In this document: positions 1-12,467 of the stretch, one piece after another
Layout: the number at the start of each line of letters is the position of its first letter
Numbering within the stretch: the stretch's first letter is position 1
DNA from: Patagioenas fasciata
Lineage: Eukaryota; Chordata; Aves; Columbiformes; Columbidae
NCBI RefSeq assembly: GCF_037038585.1
Contig: NC_092541.1
Coordinates: 1,857,445-1,921,444 of the forward strand
Direction of reading: 5' to 3'
Length of the DNA stretch: 64,000 bases
Notes under the pieces: model-generated
Databases searched by the model: none
What the model saw: the letters and a program-made list of their open reading frames with translations, nothing else
Told to the model about the DNA's origin: nothing
Made by a program: the position numbers and the translations under genes

Positions 1-179
1 GAAGCTTCAGGGGCACCCACAGCCAGTGTGGGGGTGCAGAGAAGCTTCTGGAATGCCCACAGTCAGATCTGATCAGGCTATAAAAAACAGGACTCTCGTC
101 GAGACGATCTCTTGGAGTTACGAGCTGAGCCGCTGCTGCCAGGAGCCACTAATCATGAGGTCTTTTCTTTTCTCTACAG

Positions 180-3100
180 GTCTGAAGCCAGGTCAAAGGA
201 AAGTTCTTTTCACATGTTTCAAACGAAATGATAAGCGGGAGGTGAAGGTTGCTCAGCTGGCTGGTTCTGTAGCTGAGATGTCGTCATACCATCATGGTGA
301 AGTAAGAACCTGACCTGGTTGTGCGAAATGCTTTTTAAATGAAAGGCAAAAACCCCTTTCTGTTGATTTGATGGTTAAGATGCCTCTAAAGCAGGTGTTT
401 GAGTATACAAGTCAAAACAAAGTGGCTGTATGTCTGCTATTAATACTTCAATATTCATTTAATCTGAGATTGGTCGGTCTTCCTGTCCTACCTAGACTTT
501 ATGGGAGTATATTTCACTCAAAAAGGAGAACAAGAAAAACCTGCTTTATTTGGGATAGATTTAGGCAGACGTTAATAGCCTTTCTACCTTGGGAAGGAAA
601 AGTTAAGCACTAAAACAAGCTTCTCTTTTGAGGCTGACAGACTCTTTCATTGGAGGTTTCAAGAATGGGTAGACAGTGATATATCCTTGGCTCACAGGAT
701 TATATCTAATCAGCCAGAGCAGATACTCTGGGGATGCACTTTCAGTGAGTTTCCTTCAGTATTTTATTAGTTGAGTTTATTCTCCCTATCAGTTCTGTTC
801 TTGGTGTGGATCTCAGCTTTAACTTTGTCCTTTTAATGAAGAATTCTGCATTTTTAGCTTTGAACCTTCCTTTCTTGCAGGCATCGCTGATGATGACTAT
901 CATTAATTTAGCTCAGAACTTTGTGGGCAGTAACAACCTCAACTTGCTGCAGCCTATCGGTCAGTTTGGCACGAGGCTGCATGGTGGGAAAGACTCTGCC
1001 AGCCCTCGATACATCTTTACAATGCTCAGGTCAGCATTAAGCATCTCTTACTCTCTCAAATATTCTTAGCATATTACAGGACTCAATTTTACAATAACTA
1101 AAATGAAAAATGAATGTATTTTTTCCCCTTCGGACTACTTGTAAATTCTCTTTTCCATTCTAGCCCCCTAGCACGGTTGGTGTTCCCACCAACAGACGAC
1201 AATATCCTGAGGTTCCTATATGATGACAATCAACGTGTGGAGCCAGAATGGTATATGCCCATCATTCCGATGGTGCTGATAAACGGGGCAGAAGGGATTG
1301 GTACGGGCTGGTCCTGTAAGATCCCCAACTTTGACATCAGGGAAGTTGTGAATAATATCCGTCGTTTGATGGATGGAGAAGAGCCACTGCCAATGGTAAA
1401 TAACGTATTTAAAAACAATGTCTGGCTTTGTGCAAGTGCTTCAAAATAGAAGTATCGACACAGAGCTGAATCCGGTGTTCTTGTCTGCTTAGCTTCCTAG
1501 TTACAAGAATTTCAAAGGCACAATAGATGAGCTGGGACCTAATCAGTATGTGATAAGTGGTGAAGTGTCTATCCTCGATTCTACAACCATTGAGATCACT
1601 GAGCTGCCTGTCAGAACGTGGACACAGGTAATAATACACAGTGAATTCGTCCCTGGCAATGGATGTATGGTTCTCCCCGTAAAGCTGAAAGTGATATTAG
1701 TGAGTTTAGGAGCTTTTAATCTCTGTGGAAAACATGAGTCTGATTCTCTTCTCAGACTTACAAAGAGCAAGTTCTGGAGCCAATGTTAAATGGGACTGAG
1801 AAGACACCCCCACTAATCACAGACTATAAAGAATATCACACGGACACCACAGTGAAGTTTATAGTGAAGATGACCGAGGAAAAACTAGCTGAAGCTAAAA
1901 GAGCGGGGCTGCACAAGGTCTTCAAACTCCAAACGAATTTAACATGCAACTCCATGGTATGTAACAGATTTTGCTGAAGAAAGTTCTTGGTTTAACCCAA
2001 ATACTCTGTGAAACAGCTGCAGTTGCTGCTTGTAACAAAAACGCTCTTTTGCAACAACCTAACGCTTGGATTTTTCTGCTGTCACTGGTTTTAAATCAGC
2101 TTTCTGATCAAGAGACTGGCTTGGGAATGGACCCAAAGCGGTACGGTTTTGCCTGAAGGAGTCAAAATGATCTGAAATCACACAGTTACAGAGAGCTTTG
2201 TTGTGACAACAGCACTGCTGTTGAGTGTCTGGATTCTGACCGTGTGTGAAGCTTGATGCAAGATATTTATCCTGCAGATGGCTTTAAGATTCAAGTAACC
2301 TTAACCCTACTATGTGTGCTCAAGAACTTTGAAATTCTAGAATTGGCTCTGCTGCTGTGCTTGCAAACTGAAGTAATTTCTAAAACAACGCTAAGGTTTT
2401 AGAATTTGTTGGCTCATAATTCAACTGTAGTATTGCAATTATAGGCAATTTACGGTGGGTTTGGAAGTCAGTTTTATCATCCTAACGCCTCTGTTCTTCC
2501 CTTTAGGTTCTTTTTGACCACGTTGGCTTTCTCAAGAAGTACGACTCTCCCCAGGATATTCTTAAAGAGTTCTTTGAACTCAGGCTCCGGTATTACGGTT
2601 TGAGAAAAGAGTGGCTCATCGGAATGATCGGTGCCGAGTCTGCAAAACTGAGCAACCAGGCTCGGTTCATCCTGGAGAAAATAGATGGCAAAATTGTCAT
2701 CGGTATGTGCTGCTCTTGGTTTATGAAACTGGGAGAAGAAGTAGGTGCTCCCTCGAGTTCTGTCAGCACCCCCTTGGCCCTGGGCTGGCTCTTAACACAC
2801 TACACCAGAGCTTATCTTGCTGTTCAGCAACACACAAGAGGAAAATACTTCACAGAGTATCCTTAACCTATAGAGCATTATGCACATATTCATTAAAGCA
2901 GGATACAGCTTTCCTACTGTGTGCCTGACGCTATTTTGAAAGTAACTTTGGTTTTAAATAATGTGGCAATAGTTCCAACTATAACTTAATAGGAGTAAGA
3001 GTTATAATAAGGATTAGAAAGGGGTGGTGTTGTCTGTACAAATGCTCACTCCTTAAGAACCCGCATCTCTTTGTGAACCTCTGCAGAAACAGTCCAAGTC

Positions 3101-6100
3101 ATGTTCTCGGTGGACTGGGGTTTCACACTTAAAAGATACTCGAGTTAGCAGCATCTGCGAATCATGAGCTGAGAAAAAGAAACAGATCTTTGTTCTCAGC
3201 ACTCACATTTTTCAATCAACTTTCCCACTTCACTCTAAAGGGCAGCCTGTATTTCACTCGCGTTCGCAGAGGGTGCAGCTAAGACAAAGTGTCATAAGAT
3301 GCTTTGTGGTTTGTGTCTGAGGGCAGCCCAATAATCCCAACAGCCTCTGTCTGTTTGACTTGACTCAGGAAGAGAAATAATTCCCTTGAAATGCATTTTC
3401 TTGGGGTTTTGTACTAAGTAGTTCAAGGCTGACAGAGCTGGTTTCATTTGTATTTGTGTCTCATGGTTGATTGCTTCTGATAGCTTAAAAAAGAACAAAT
3501 TCCAGCTGAAGCATTTCCATTGGTTGGGGCACTTATAGCATAAATTTCCCGGGTGATGGCTAATGAGGCACAAGCTGTAGCAAAGCTTTGGAGCGCTATC
3601 AGGGAGGCTTTTCCTCCACCTGCTTGTTATGGTGAAACCTTTTTGATACCATCACACCTTTTTTTTTTCCCCAAGTTCAAAAACTACATAGGGCAGCGGA
3701 AATACAAATGTGGAAATGAAGAAGAAAAATATTTACGGTGCTCTGCCGGGTGTTCCTGACAGCAATAGGAGCAATGCTGATCCGATAAATCACGAAGGAG
3801 GAACTTTTTAGGTGTTGTTTCAGGCTTTTCCATGTGTCCCGCCCCTGAAAAGGAAAGGCTATTTTAGAGCCTGATAGGATGCTGAGCTGCTAGAACCACG
3901 CAGTCCAAAATTTAAAGCTCACCTGTCTTTCCTAACAGTGATAGTGGTCACTAACGGACAATCCTGAAATGTCTGTTTACAGAAAACAAACCCAAGAAAG
4001 AGTTGATTCAAGTCCTTATCCAGAGAGGGTATGAATCTGATCCGGTGAAGGCTTGGAAGGAATCGCAAAACAAGGTAATGCTTCAGTCATCCTCTAAACA
4101 GATCCTAACTGGCCCCTACCTCATCATCCGTACAAACAAGCACAAGTTGCTTTTCAGTTTGTAGGATTCAAGAGCTTGCGTGTCTGGTGTGTCTGTGATA
4201 GGGAATATAAGGCAAGGAAAAATTCAGTCTGTTGTTCAGAAGGCACTGAGGCCTCGTCACTGGGGTTTGAGCCTGTTGGGTCAAGTCCTCCCATGGCAAT
4301 TTCTGTGGTTCCTCAAGGGTTTCCATCCACCCGTGGGCCACAGCTCTGGAAGGGCTGGGAGGAAGGTGACAACCTGAAGTAGCCCAAGGAGAGGATCTGG
4401 ACTATCAAGACAGAGAGGCCAAACAGAGTAGGGCAAAAAGAGACTTGGAGAATTGTTTCTGCAGGTTTCCTGTGGCTTTACGAAACACAACTTCACCTCT
4501 ATCCGCTTCTGAATTACTCTAGAAGAGTCTAGGTTGCCATAGCACGTGAAGTACCCGTGATGCACTCCAAATGTGATCAATAGCCCTACCCTTTCATGTC
4601 AATATATTTGTTGACAATGTTTGTTTTAAATCCACATTCAGGAAGAAGAGGAGGAGGAGCAAGATGAGAGTGACAAAGAATCAGCTGCAGCTACCGGCCC
4701 AGACTTCAACTATCTACTGAACATGCCCCTTTGGTATCTGACTAAAGAGAAGAAAGATGAGCTCTGCAAACAGAGAGATAACAAAGTATGTTCCTTCTTT
4801 TTTTTGTAAAAGCATTGGTATAGAATGCGGGTTTTAAATGGTGGATTAAAATATGTAACTAATGATTATCAACTATGATTTCTTTTAGGAGACGGAGTTG
4901 GAAAACCTTAAGCGCAAGAGCCCCACTGATCTGTGGAAGGAAGACCTCGCTGCCTTTATTGAAGAGCTTGATGTACGTCAGTGCTCAGTGCAGATGACTG
5001 GCTCCCTCGTAGTCTTATCCACCAACTCTTTATTGACTCTTTTGTCGTAACAAGGAAGCTAAAAACGATAACTCCTATGTCTTGCGCTCATTGAGGAGAA
5101 TGAAAGTTTCTTTGCTTGGATAGGGAGCCAAACCACCAAGGTGGCCGTTGGGAGGAGGGCAATTAGCGGTCTGGATAATGAAGAGGAGTTTTAGGAGCAA
5201 GTATCGAGTGTGTTAGTGCAAGGGCTGGGGATTTTTCAGTAGTACGTTGGTTTTGTATTCTCACAGTTGTGTTATTTTCTGCTCACCTCTGCAGGCGGTG
5301 GAAGCCAAGCAAATGCAGGATGAGATGGCAGGAGTTGCTGGTAAACCTTTAAAGGTGAAAGGAGGAAAAGTGAAGGTGAAGAAGGCGCAACTGCCAGAAG
5401 TCATGCCATCAACCCACGGCGAAAGGGTTGTTCCCCAGATAACTGCGGAGATGAAGGCAGAGGCAGAGAAGAGGACTAAAAAGAAAATAAAGGTAAAAAA
5501 GAACATTTTGAATGCTTAATCTTTCTTTATATCCTCTCCAACACAGTCCTAAAGGAATGTGAGTTCTCATTAGGGGAACTTGGCCTGATGAAGCAGCTGC
5601 TTAGGGAGAGGGACGGAATCTTAGGATGTGAGGAACACTAGAAATGGATGTTTTTCAATCCCAAGGAGAACAGATTCGGTAACGTATCGGGAGGTGGCTT
5701 AGAGGGAAATCTTTCAGCAAGAGCATATATCACAGTGTCGGAGATGGGCTGAAAGGAAAGGGCAGGGGCAAGTGAGGGTGTTCTAGGTGTCCTGGGGATT
5801 TTATAAATCCTCCAGCAGGCAGGAAGCACAGCCAGTAAATTCACTTCTCTAGAACAGCCTGTGCAATTCCAGTAATGCTTTCAGCCACTTAATGCCATGA
5901 TTGTTCTCGATATCAAGGAGATAAAGAAGATTTAGCTCTTTTTATAGGGCTAGTTGAAATTAGGCCATCCAACTGTTTGCAACATAGAAAATTGAAATAC
6001 CCCCTCACCTGTTTTGCCCTGTAAGCCAGAGACACTGCTCCGTTCCTATGGATGGTTCCAACTAACAGTTTTTCCAAATAACTTGCGCTGTTGTTTTTAA

Positions 6101-9100
6101 CCCACCCTGTTCAGTTCTGCATCCCCAACACGCCCTGGGGCCACCCCATCGGCTCACAACGGCAGCAGCAACGCACGCTCGGGAACGGGGACAAAGTTCC
6201 TGTTTTTGTTCATATTGGATTTTGCGTTTGAAGTCACCTGACCTGGGGACAGACCGTGTCTGATTTACTTGGCCGTAATCAATTTTACACGCAGTTTCTT
6301 TCACAAACTCACGTTTCCTGTATCGCTGACTTTCATCCATCTAAAACGAGCAGCTCCTTTCTACATTATTCTCTGTTGTGCCTCTTCTAACGGTGTGAGC
6401 TGACTCGCTATTTGATATCTGCCTGTATCCTCAGAGTGAAAAAAATGAATTTGATGAGAATCAAGAAGAAAACACATCAGGAGACAAAGAGCCACCAAGC
6501 CTTAAGCAGAGATTAGTGCAGAAGCCTAAGACTGAGCAAGGTAAACGCTGTTATGTGTTATTCCCTCAATGGAAAGCGAGGGGAAGGGTTGTACGTTTGG
6601 TTATCTGACCTCTTCCTGAAGGTAACATCTAGGAAAAAGCAGTTGAGAAAGCGATCCTGGATAACAGTCAAGTGGGATAGATTCCTGTTTCTATTTGATG
6701 TTTAGGCCAGAATGCTCTGGATTTAGTGAAGTACTTTTAAGTTGAGCTTGAGCTGCTGAGGCTGAAATACACATGAAGCTTGCTGGTTCATCCTGCCGCC
6801 CGATGTTTTCCAGGTGCGAAGAGACAGGCCACTCTACCATTTAAGCCGATAAAGAAAACCAAGAAACGAAACCCTTGGTCTGACTCTGGATCTGATTCAG
6901 AGTCTGATTTTGAGGCGCCTCCTCAAAGAGAAAGGGTGGTTCGCCAGGCAGCGGGTGAGTGACGATACAAGGGCAGAAAAGGGACAATTTGAGGAGAATA
7001 TTGAACAGATTGTTTGGAGGGGGCTCCCAAAGGCTGAAAGCTACTATAGAAATAAGGTTATCGGTTTTAATTACACAAGTGTGTTGGCAAATAAGTGTGG
7101 TGTTGGTAAACGAGCCCAGAATACACTTGTGATTTGGAGTCTCAATACCTGCTTGGGTTTATTCACATCTTTATTTTTCAATAACCACAGCTAAAATATT
7201 GAAAAATACACTGAGCTGTGTATTGCCCAACGTGTCAAATAATACCTCTGTGGCATTTCCTCAGCCAAAGTCAGGACCGTAATCAGTTCGGACTCGGAGG
7301 CGAGTCTCTCCAGCTCGGAGGAGGAGTTCAAATGTCACGACGATAGTGAAGCCAGCACTGAACCAGATATAAACCCAAAAGAAAAACCTGCTCCCAAGCC
7401 CAAAGCTGCTCCAAAGTGAGTATTTCTCCACACACTCACTGGAAATCAGTTGTGCTATGTATATAAATCATCAACTCTTTTTCTTCAATGCACCTGTTTA
7501 ATAAGTTGGAAAAATACTTGGGGTTTTGTGTTCTAGGGAAACCACTGAAAAAGCAGCTAAAGCTCCCAAGCAGAAGCTGGTGCAAAGCGCTATCCCTGGT
7601 GAGTACTTGGCCTTCTAAACCTCGCTGGTTTTCCTAAACCCCCGTGAGAGTGGGGTCTGAGGAATCCGGGCGTTCTGATCAGCGAGTGGCACCGAGAGGT
7701 CACGAGACCTCGCAGAGAAACTTTGCTGCTGCAGCACAAGCTGGTTTCAGTGCCCTAAACCATGTGTCTAACATGAACTTGTGATTAATCCACTCTTAAT
7801 ACTTGTGGGGGTTTTTTTATAAACTGGATCACAATTATTTCCTTCTGCTCCAATGTTTATAGCTGGAGTAGATAATTTGACTGTTGCAGACTTTCTGCTT
7901 GCTTTATTTAGTTCAAGTCCAAGATGTCACTAATGAAAACACAAATCAAGCTCCTGCAGCGCCGTCCGTCACCGTGCAGCGCGATAAGGCTGTATCTAAA
8001 AAGCCTGCTGCAGCTAAGAAGGCCGCTGCTGCTAAGGGTAAGGCGAAGACTAGTAAGATAACTTTAGGTAATAATTATTACTCCTGTGGGAAACAAGTCT
8101 GAGTGACTTTGCCAGGCATTCGGATGCCTGAATAACATGAGTTTTCATTTCAGAAACGATCTGAGCTTTGTGGCAAAGGTTGCCTAGTTGTTGTCGTTCG
8201 GAAAGAAGTTTGTTTCCAAACATATCATGTTCTAGTTCATCTCGGACATGCTCGAAGGGAGGGAATTTTCGTTTGGGAACAGGAAAAGTGAATGCTTCCT
8301 ACAGCGCTATGTAATACTTGGCAGAAATAATCCGAGTGGAATTTGTGTCTTGCAGTCAATGTTCTACTTCGTGTCTTTTTGGGAAGAAAGCTACTTGTTA
8401 GTTCGCTTCCCAGCAAGAAGAAAAGCTTCTTTGGGGTAGCTTGATCTATTTAGTGCTAGCTCGACCTCATAAATCCACGGCGTTTGACTCGGGTTTTTTA
8501 AACTTAAGTGCCCAGAGTCTTTGTCGAACTTTGAAAGCTGTTTTGCATCTTCCACCGCGAGTGGGGTTGGATCCTGGTGAAGTGGTGTGTTCCTTCACCA
8601 CAAAAGAGCTGTTTCTTCCACTTCTAAATTGAGAAAAATGTTATCATTCAGGAGTGGGCTGCCCATTTCAGCTTAATTTGGAGATGTGCTTCGAGGTGCT
8701 GTTAAAATGTCAAAATATAGGTAAGGAAACTCCGTGAGTAACTGTTCAATGTAGACGGGAAATTCATTCCTTCCCCGGGCAAAAGTTGTGAAGGTACAAG
8801 ATCGGTTCTGCAGCCTTGAGAGTTCAGGACTTCTCAATCTGAAATAATCTGTAAATTGCTCTGGGTACATTTTAATTCGATGCTCTAAATGCCGTGGAAC
8901 TAAGCGGATAAACCGCTTCGTTTCTCACCATCACGGTAAAGAGCAATCGTTCTAGAAGGTTCCAAATGGGACGACCCGCGTGCTGACCTCGCGGTACAGT
9001 GCGGAGTTGGAAGTAATTCATAAATGCAAATCAGAAAAGCGGCACGACGAGGGTTTAAACGCAGAGCTCTGTTTCAGATAACCAACCGTCCATCATGGAT

Positions 9101-9716
9101 GTTCTCACCAAGAAAAAGGCTGCGCCCAAATCCAGCAAGACCGCGGTGAAGGAGGAGAGGTCCTCGGATTTGGATGCTGGAGCGGCGGGTGACAAGAAAC
9201 CCGGCCCGGCCAGGGGGCGCAAAGTCACCAAAAGGCTGCCAAGCATTTCGGATTCCAATTCGGATTCGGATTTTGGCTCCAAGCCATCCAAATCGGTTGC
9301 AGCAAAGGTTTGTACTCACACCCGATGGGCAACGTGATGTGGGGTGTTGGTTATTTGGGCAGGAAAAGCACGGGACAGGCAGCACCTCCCCTGGGACTCC
9401 CGTTGTTCTGGGTGGGTAAGAAAAGGGTGTCGGGTACACCTACTTATCCCAGATTGTTGGTTTGATCTCCTCAGCCCAACCAACCCCCTTCCCCCGGTGC
9501 GTTTTACGCTGATTGAGTTCACTTTATGCCGAGTGTTCCCTGGTTATGATTCACTTCTTAACTCTCCTTTCCCTCCAGAAATCCAAGGTGGAAGACAACG
9601 GTGGCTTTGCCGTTGAGTCGGACGGCTCCGAGGCGGCCGTGCCCTGCGCCAGGCCCAGGCGCCTCAAAAAGCCCGTCCAGTACTTGGAGGAGTCCGACGA
9701 GGACGATATGGTTTGA
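180..9716 (+). CDS. TOP2A: DNA topoisomerase II alpha, 3' portion (17 exons)
   Basis: Nuclear type IIA topoisomerase that passes one duplex through a transient double-strand break to decatenate and relax chromosomes in S phase and mitosis. The window starts inside an intron. The visible protein runs from about human residue 721 ([11 protein letters not shown]) to the natural end (KYLEE-type tail: [12 protein letters not shown]). It covers the end of the TOPRIM/winged-helix region, the catalytic tyrosine in [10 protein letters not shown] (codon 1010-1012), the tower and coiled-coil domains, and the divergent C-terminal tail rich in Lys and Ser-Asp/Glu (nuclear localisation and CK2-type sites). 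The exons total 2,507 nt, which is 835 in-frame codons including the stop once the first two bases complete a codon. The ATPase domain lies off the left edge. TOP2B was considered, but the tail and the GJD3/RARA neighbourhood favour TOP2A. Confidence 0.96.
881..1029 (+). CDS. TOP2A: TOP2A exon carrying the catalytic tyrosine
   Basis: Phase-0 exon reading [19 protein letters not shown] at its start and SPRYIFTML at its end. The tyrosine of PRYIF (codon 1010-1012) corresponds to human Tyr805, which forms the 5'-phosphotyrosyl link with cleaved DNA. The exon ends with AG of a split serine codon completed at 1164. The residues around the tyrosine match the family, so the active site is intact. 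Confidence 0.93.
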
Positions 9717-10925
9717 ATTATTATGAAGGTTTTTAACCTGCTGATGCAAATTGACGTACGAACTACCCTGCAGCAGAGCTGCCAACTGCCACCAAACATC
9801 TCAGACTAGCAAATCTATTCACCAAATTTAAGCCAGTCCAGAAATGTTACAAAAGAATAAAACTCCATTTTTTCTTGTTTTTTAAAGACATTATATTTGG
9901 CTGAACAGGAACTCCTCCCCTTTCTGGCGAGCGCTGGAGCCCTGTGCCCACTTCCCCATCAGCGACTGGAATCTTTTGATACTTTGTGGTAATTTTAATG
10001 TTCGAGTAGGCTTTAGAACACAGCAAATCCTTTTAGATACCCTCTCGCATAGATACCTTCATCTTTAGATATCTTAAAAAATAATAGAATAGGCTTTTAA
10101 CTCCACAGAGACCCAGAAGTGCAGTGTTTAGAGCTCCGCGCTGCTGTTTTTCTCTCCCTTTTGCAGTTTTATGCCTGTTGCTCAACCTCTGCCACGCTGA
10201 GTTTTAACCTTTGAGTTTTTAAATCCAGGCTTAGCGCTGGTGGTTTGCGCGGCCGTGTCCCCACGCTCTGCTCGGCGTTGGCCGTTTTCTCTTCGGTCCG
10301 GTTGCCAAGAAACCCCGCGTCCGGCTCCTTCAGCCCAGGGGTCACCCTCAGGTACGAGACGATCGTGGCCGCCGGTGCCTCGTGCCGTTGAAGAGCTGGA
10401 CGGGCGGCTGTGGTGCCCGCTGAGCCAGACGGGCTCTTGGAGAGAAGCACAGCGGTGGGACAGACGTTCCGCACCCAAAAATCTGTGGAAACCTGCGGGA
10501 AAAGCCGGTTGGTCATCCCAATGTGCGGCGGGTTCCCTCGTGTTGAGCTTCTCCGCTGCCGTTCTCGGCAGCGCGGTTTCCTGGGGACAAAACGTCCCCA
10601 CGGCTCCTACACCCTCAGCACTGCCCCGCGGGGTGAGGCCCGTTTGTCACCTCAATGTCCCGGGATGCTCACACCTCCAGCGCTCAGGTTCCTCAGCAGA
10701 AGGGAAGCATCACCTTCCCCTTTGACGTGCTTCACTGGGGTATCGATCCGGTCGTGTTTTGCTTTCCATGGAGCCATTTCCATAGCACTGAGTGATCTTT
10801 CTTGACTGTCTGTAAATATTTTCGATGTTTTTCTTTGTGTCATGAGTTTGTCCTTTTTAATATTTATGTGTCATTAATGTTTTTATCAAGCTTTCTTCAA
10901 TAAAGGAGTTGTCCTCATCTGCCTG
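9717..10925 (+). other. TOP2A: TOP2A 3'UTR with proximal and distal poly(A) signals
   Basis: Untranslated tail after the TGA at 9714. AATAAA occurs at 9856-9861 and again at 10899-10904, followed by a T/G-rich stretch, so short (about 160 nt) and long (about 1.2 kb) 3'UTRs are both possible. The sequence between them is partly AT-rich and then GC-rich around 10.2-10.7 kb. I see no coding signal there, only overlapping open frames typical of GC-rich DNA. Confidence 0.7.
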
Positions 10926-12040
10926 TTCACCTCGTTTTCCCTCGCGCCGGCGTCTGTGTTCGCGGTGAGTCCTTCAAGCTCTGATTTTCCCAGGAGCAAG
11001 CGACCATGGGGGTAATTTTGGCACAACAACCACCACTGCAGAACTTGTCCCAAGGCCTGATCCGGCTCTAGGGCTGGCGTAGACCTTCGACCGCAGGTCC
11101 CGCTTCTGTGTTGGCACCGGGGGACAAGGACCAACTGCCAAACCCCAGGACCGCCCCCAGCCATGAGCACTATCAGTGCCACCGAGGTGCTTTGCTGGAA
11201 CCCAGTCAAGTGTGGAAAGCGCTGTCAGATTTTCCACTGCCGGGCTCTGGAGAGCGTCTCCGGCGCGTCCCTGCCGAGCGGCTGCTGCTATTTACGGCTC
11301 TGCTTGCTGCGAGCGTGCCCGGACAACCGAGTTGTCGCGACCCACACAGCAAACGGGGAGGTCACGGCTGCTCCTGTAACCCCAGCATCACCCCAAATGT
11401 ATATATAGAGCTGTGTGACACACATAATGCACCAAGGTGGCTACGGCGGGATTTTGTCCATCATTGGTGACCCGCAGTGGGGCCTTGGGGATGCTGAGTG
11501 CTGCTGGAGGGGGGAGCTGAGCTGTGGGGTGTTTGGAAAGGGCTGTGGGGCCTTGGAACAGGCTGCCCAGGGCAGTGCTGGAGTCACCATCCCTGGAGGG
11601 TTGGACAGACGGACATGAGGTTCTCAGGACATGGGGCAGTGCCAGGCGTGGGTGAATGTTTGGACTCTATGATCTTGAGGGGCTTTTCCAACCCAAATGA
11701 CCCTGTGGTTACATGGTCCCTGAGGGGTGAGGAGGACCCAAGGGTGCCCCATGTTACTGAGGGCTCTGCTCCCATTACCAGAAAGGGAACCTGAGGCAAA
11801 GACCGCTGGGCTCTGCCTGGGGGGTGATGCCAGCGCTGGGGGAGCCTTTTGGGGGGTGAGTGTTGCGGCTTTGTACCCCCAGACCCTGGGGGTTTGGGGT
11901 GACCGAGGTACACTGGTATTTCTGCACAGGGGGCTGCTGTCCCCTGCACCAACCTGCACCCCAGGCAGCTGCTGGCCCCAGAGCAGCGTTTGTCCTTGAG
12001 GCCCCCCTGGCAGAGCTGAGCCCCTCCCGCCCCGCCGGGC
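10926..12040. other. TOP2A-GJD3 spacer
   Basis: About 1.1 kb between the distal TOP2A poly(A) signal and the predicted GJD3 promoter. It holds a CR1 fragment (11532-11712). A TATATATAG string near 11.4 kb has no convincing exon downstream. I see no gene. Confidence 0.6.
11532..11712 (+). mobile_element. CR1 LINE 3'-end fragment
   Basis: Sense copy of the 3' end of an avian CR1 non-LTR retrotransposon. It contains the diagnostic runs for a lone heading (GGAACAGGCTGCCCAGGGCA), the GTCACCATCCCTGGAGG run, and GACTCTATGATCTTGAGG with TTTTCCAACCCAAATGA near its end. It is strongly 5'-truncated and non-coding, and resembles the copies at 44.5, 45.9 and 61.4 kb. Confidence 0.85.
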
Positions 12041-12170
12041 GCCCCTGTCGCTTTAAAAGGACTCCAGGCGTGGCTGTGGGACAGTCAGCCCAGCCCAGCC
12101 GGACGAGGGACTGGACAGTCCGGACAGCCCTGGACAGGCGCTGGCGCATCGTGGACCGCAGCCTGCGCAG
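12041..12170 (+). promoter_or_regulatory. GJD3: GJD3 promoter and predicted non-coding exon 1
   Basis: A TATA-like TTTAAAAG lies at 12052-12059, downstream of GC boxes. An exon of roughly 12085-12170 would end at CTGCGCAG followed by the donor GTACCG (12171). The matching acceptor is CTCCCGCAG at 12460, seven bases before the ATG. This gives the leader-exon plus single coding exon layout common in connexin genes. The start site itself is inferred. Confidence 0.5.
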
Positions 12171-12467
12171 GTACCGGGGAGATGCCAGCAGGCTGGGCTG
12201 GGGGGGCTGGAGGCATCTGGGGGGGACACAAGAGATGGGGACCTTGCTGGTCGAGTCCAAGCTGGTGTCATTGGACACATCTCCCAAGAGATGCCTGGGG
12301 ACACTTGTGATGGGGATGAGCTGGGCTGGCACTGCGAGCAGGGAGGGTGGGATGGATTTGGGCTCAGCATGATGGGTGGTGATCCGGGGGGGCCGTGCTG
12401 CCTGCTGGGGTCCATCCCGCGGCCACAGTGACCCCCCCAGCGCTGACCCCGCTCCCGCAGCGCGGCC

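Larger units (their letters stand above)
180..10925 (+). other. TOP2A: TOP2A exon map in this window
   Basis: Exons by GT/AG and phase: 180-301, 881-1029, 1164-1395, 1493-1627, 1756-1956, 2507-2702, 3983-4074, 4642-4785, 4889-4972, 5295-5492, 6435-6540, 6814-6954, 7265-7415, 7537-7598, 7912-8037 (alternative donors at 8052 and 8067), 9078-9307, and 9579-9716 for the last coding part. The stop is TGA at 9714-9716. The introns over 300 bases (302-880, 1957-2506, 2703-3982, 4075-4641, 4973-5294, 5493-6434, 6955-7264, 7599-7911, 8038-9077) are AT-richer than the rest of the window, and I see no other gene in them. Confidence 0.88.

Noticed and set aside
1-70. Two GAAGCTTC-led segments resembling an exon duplication at the left edge
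   Set aside because: An imperfect direct repeat of about 26 bp within an intron, with no splice sites in phase. It looks like ordinary intronic sequence.
11395-11410. TATATATAG as a promoter between TOP2A and GJD3
   Set aside because: There is no exon, CpG island or supported ORF downstream. The GJD3 promoter signals lie 650 bases further on.
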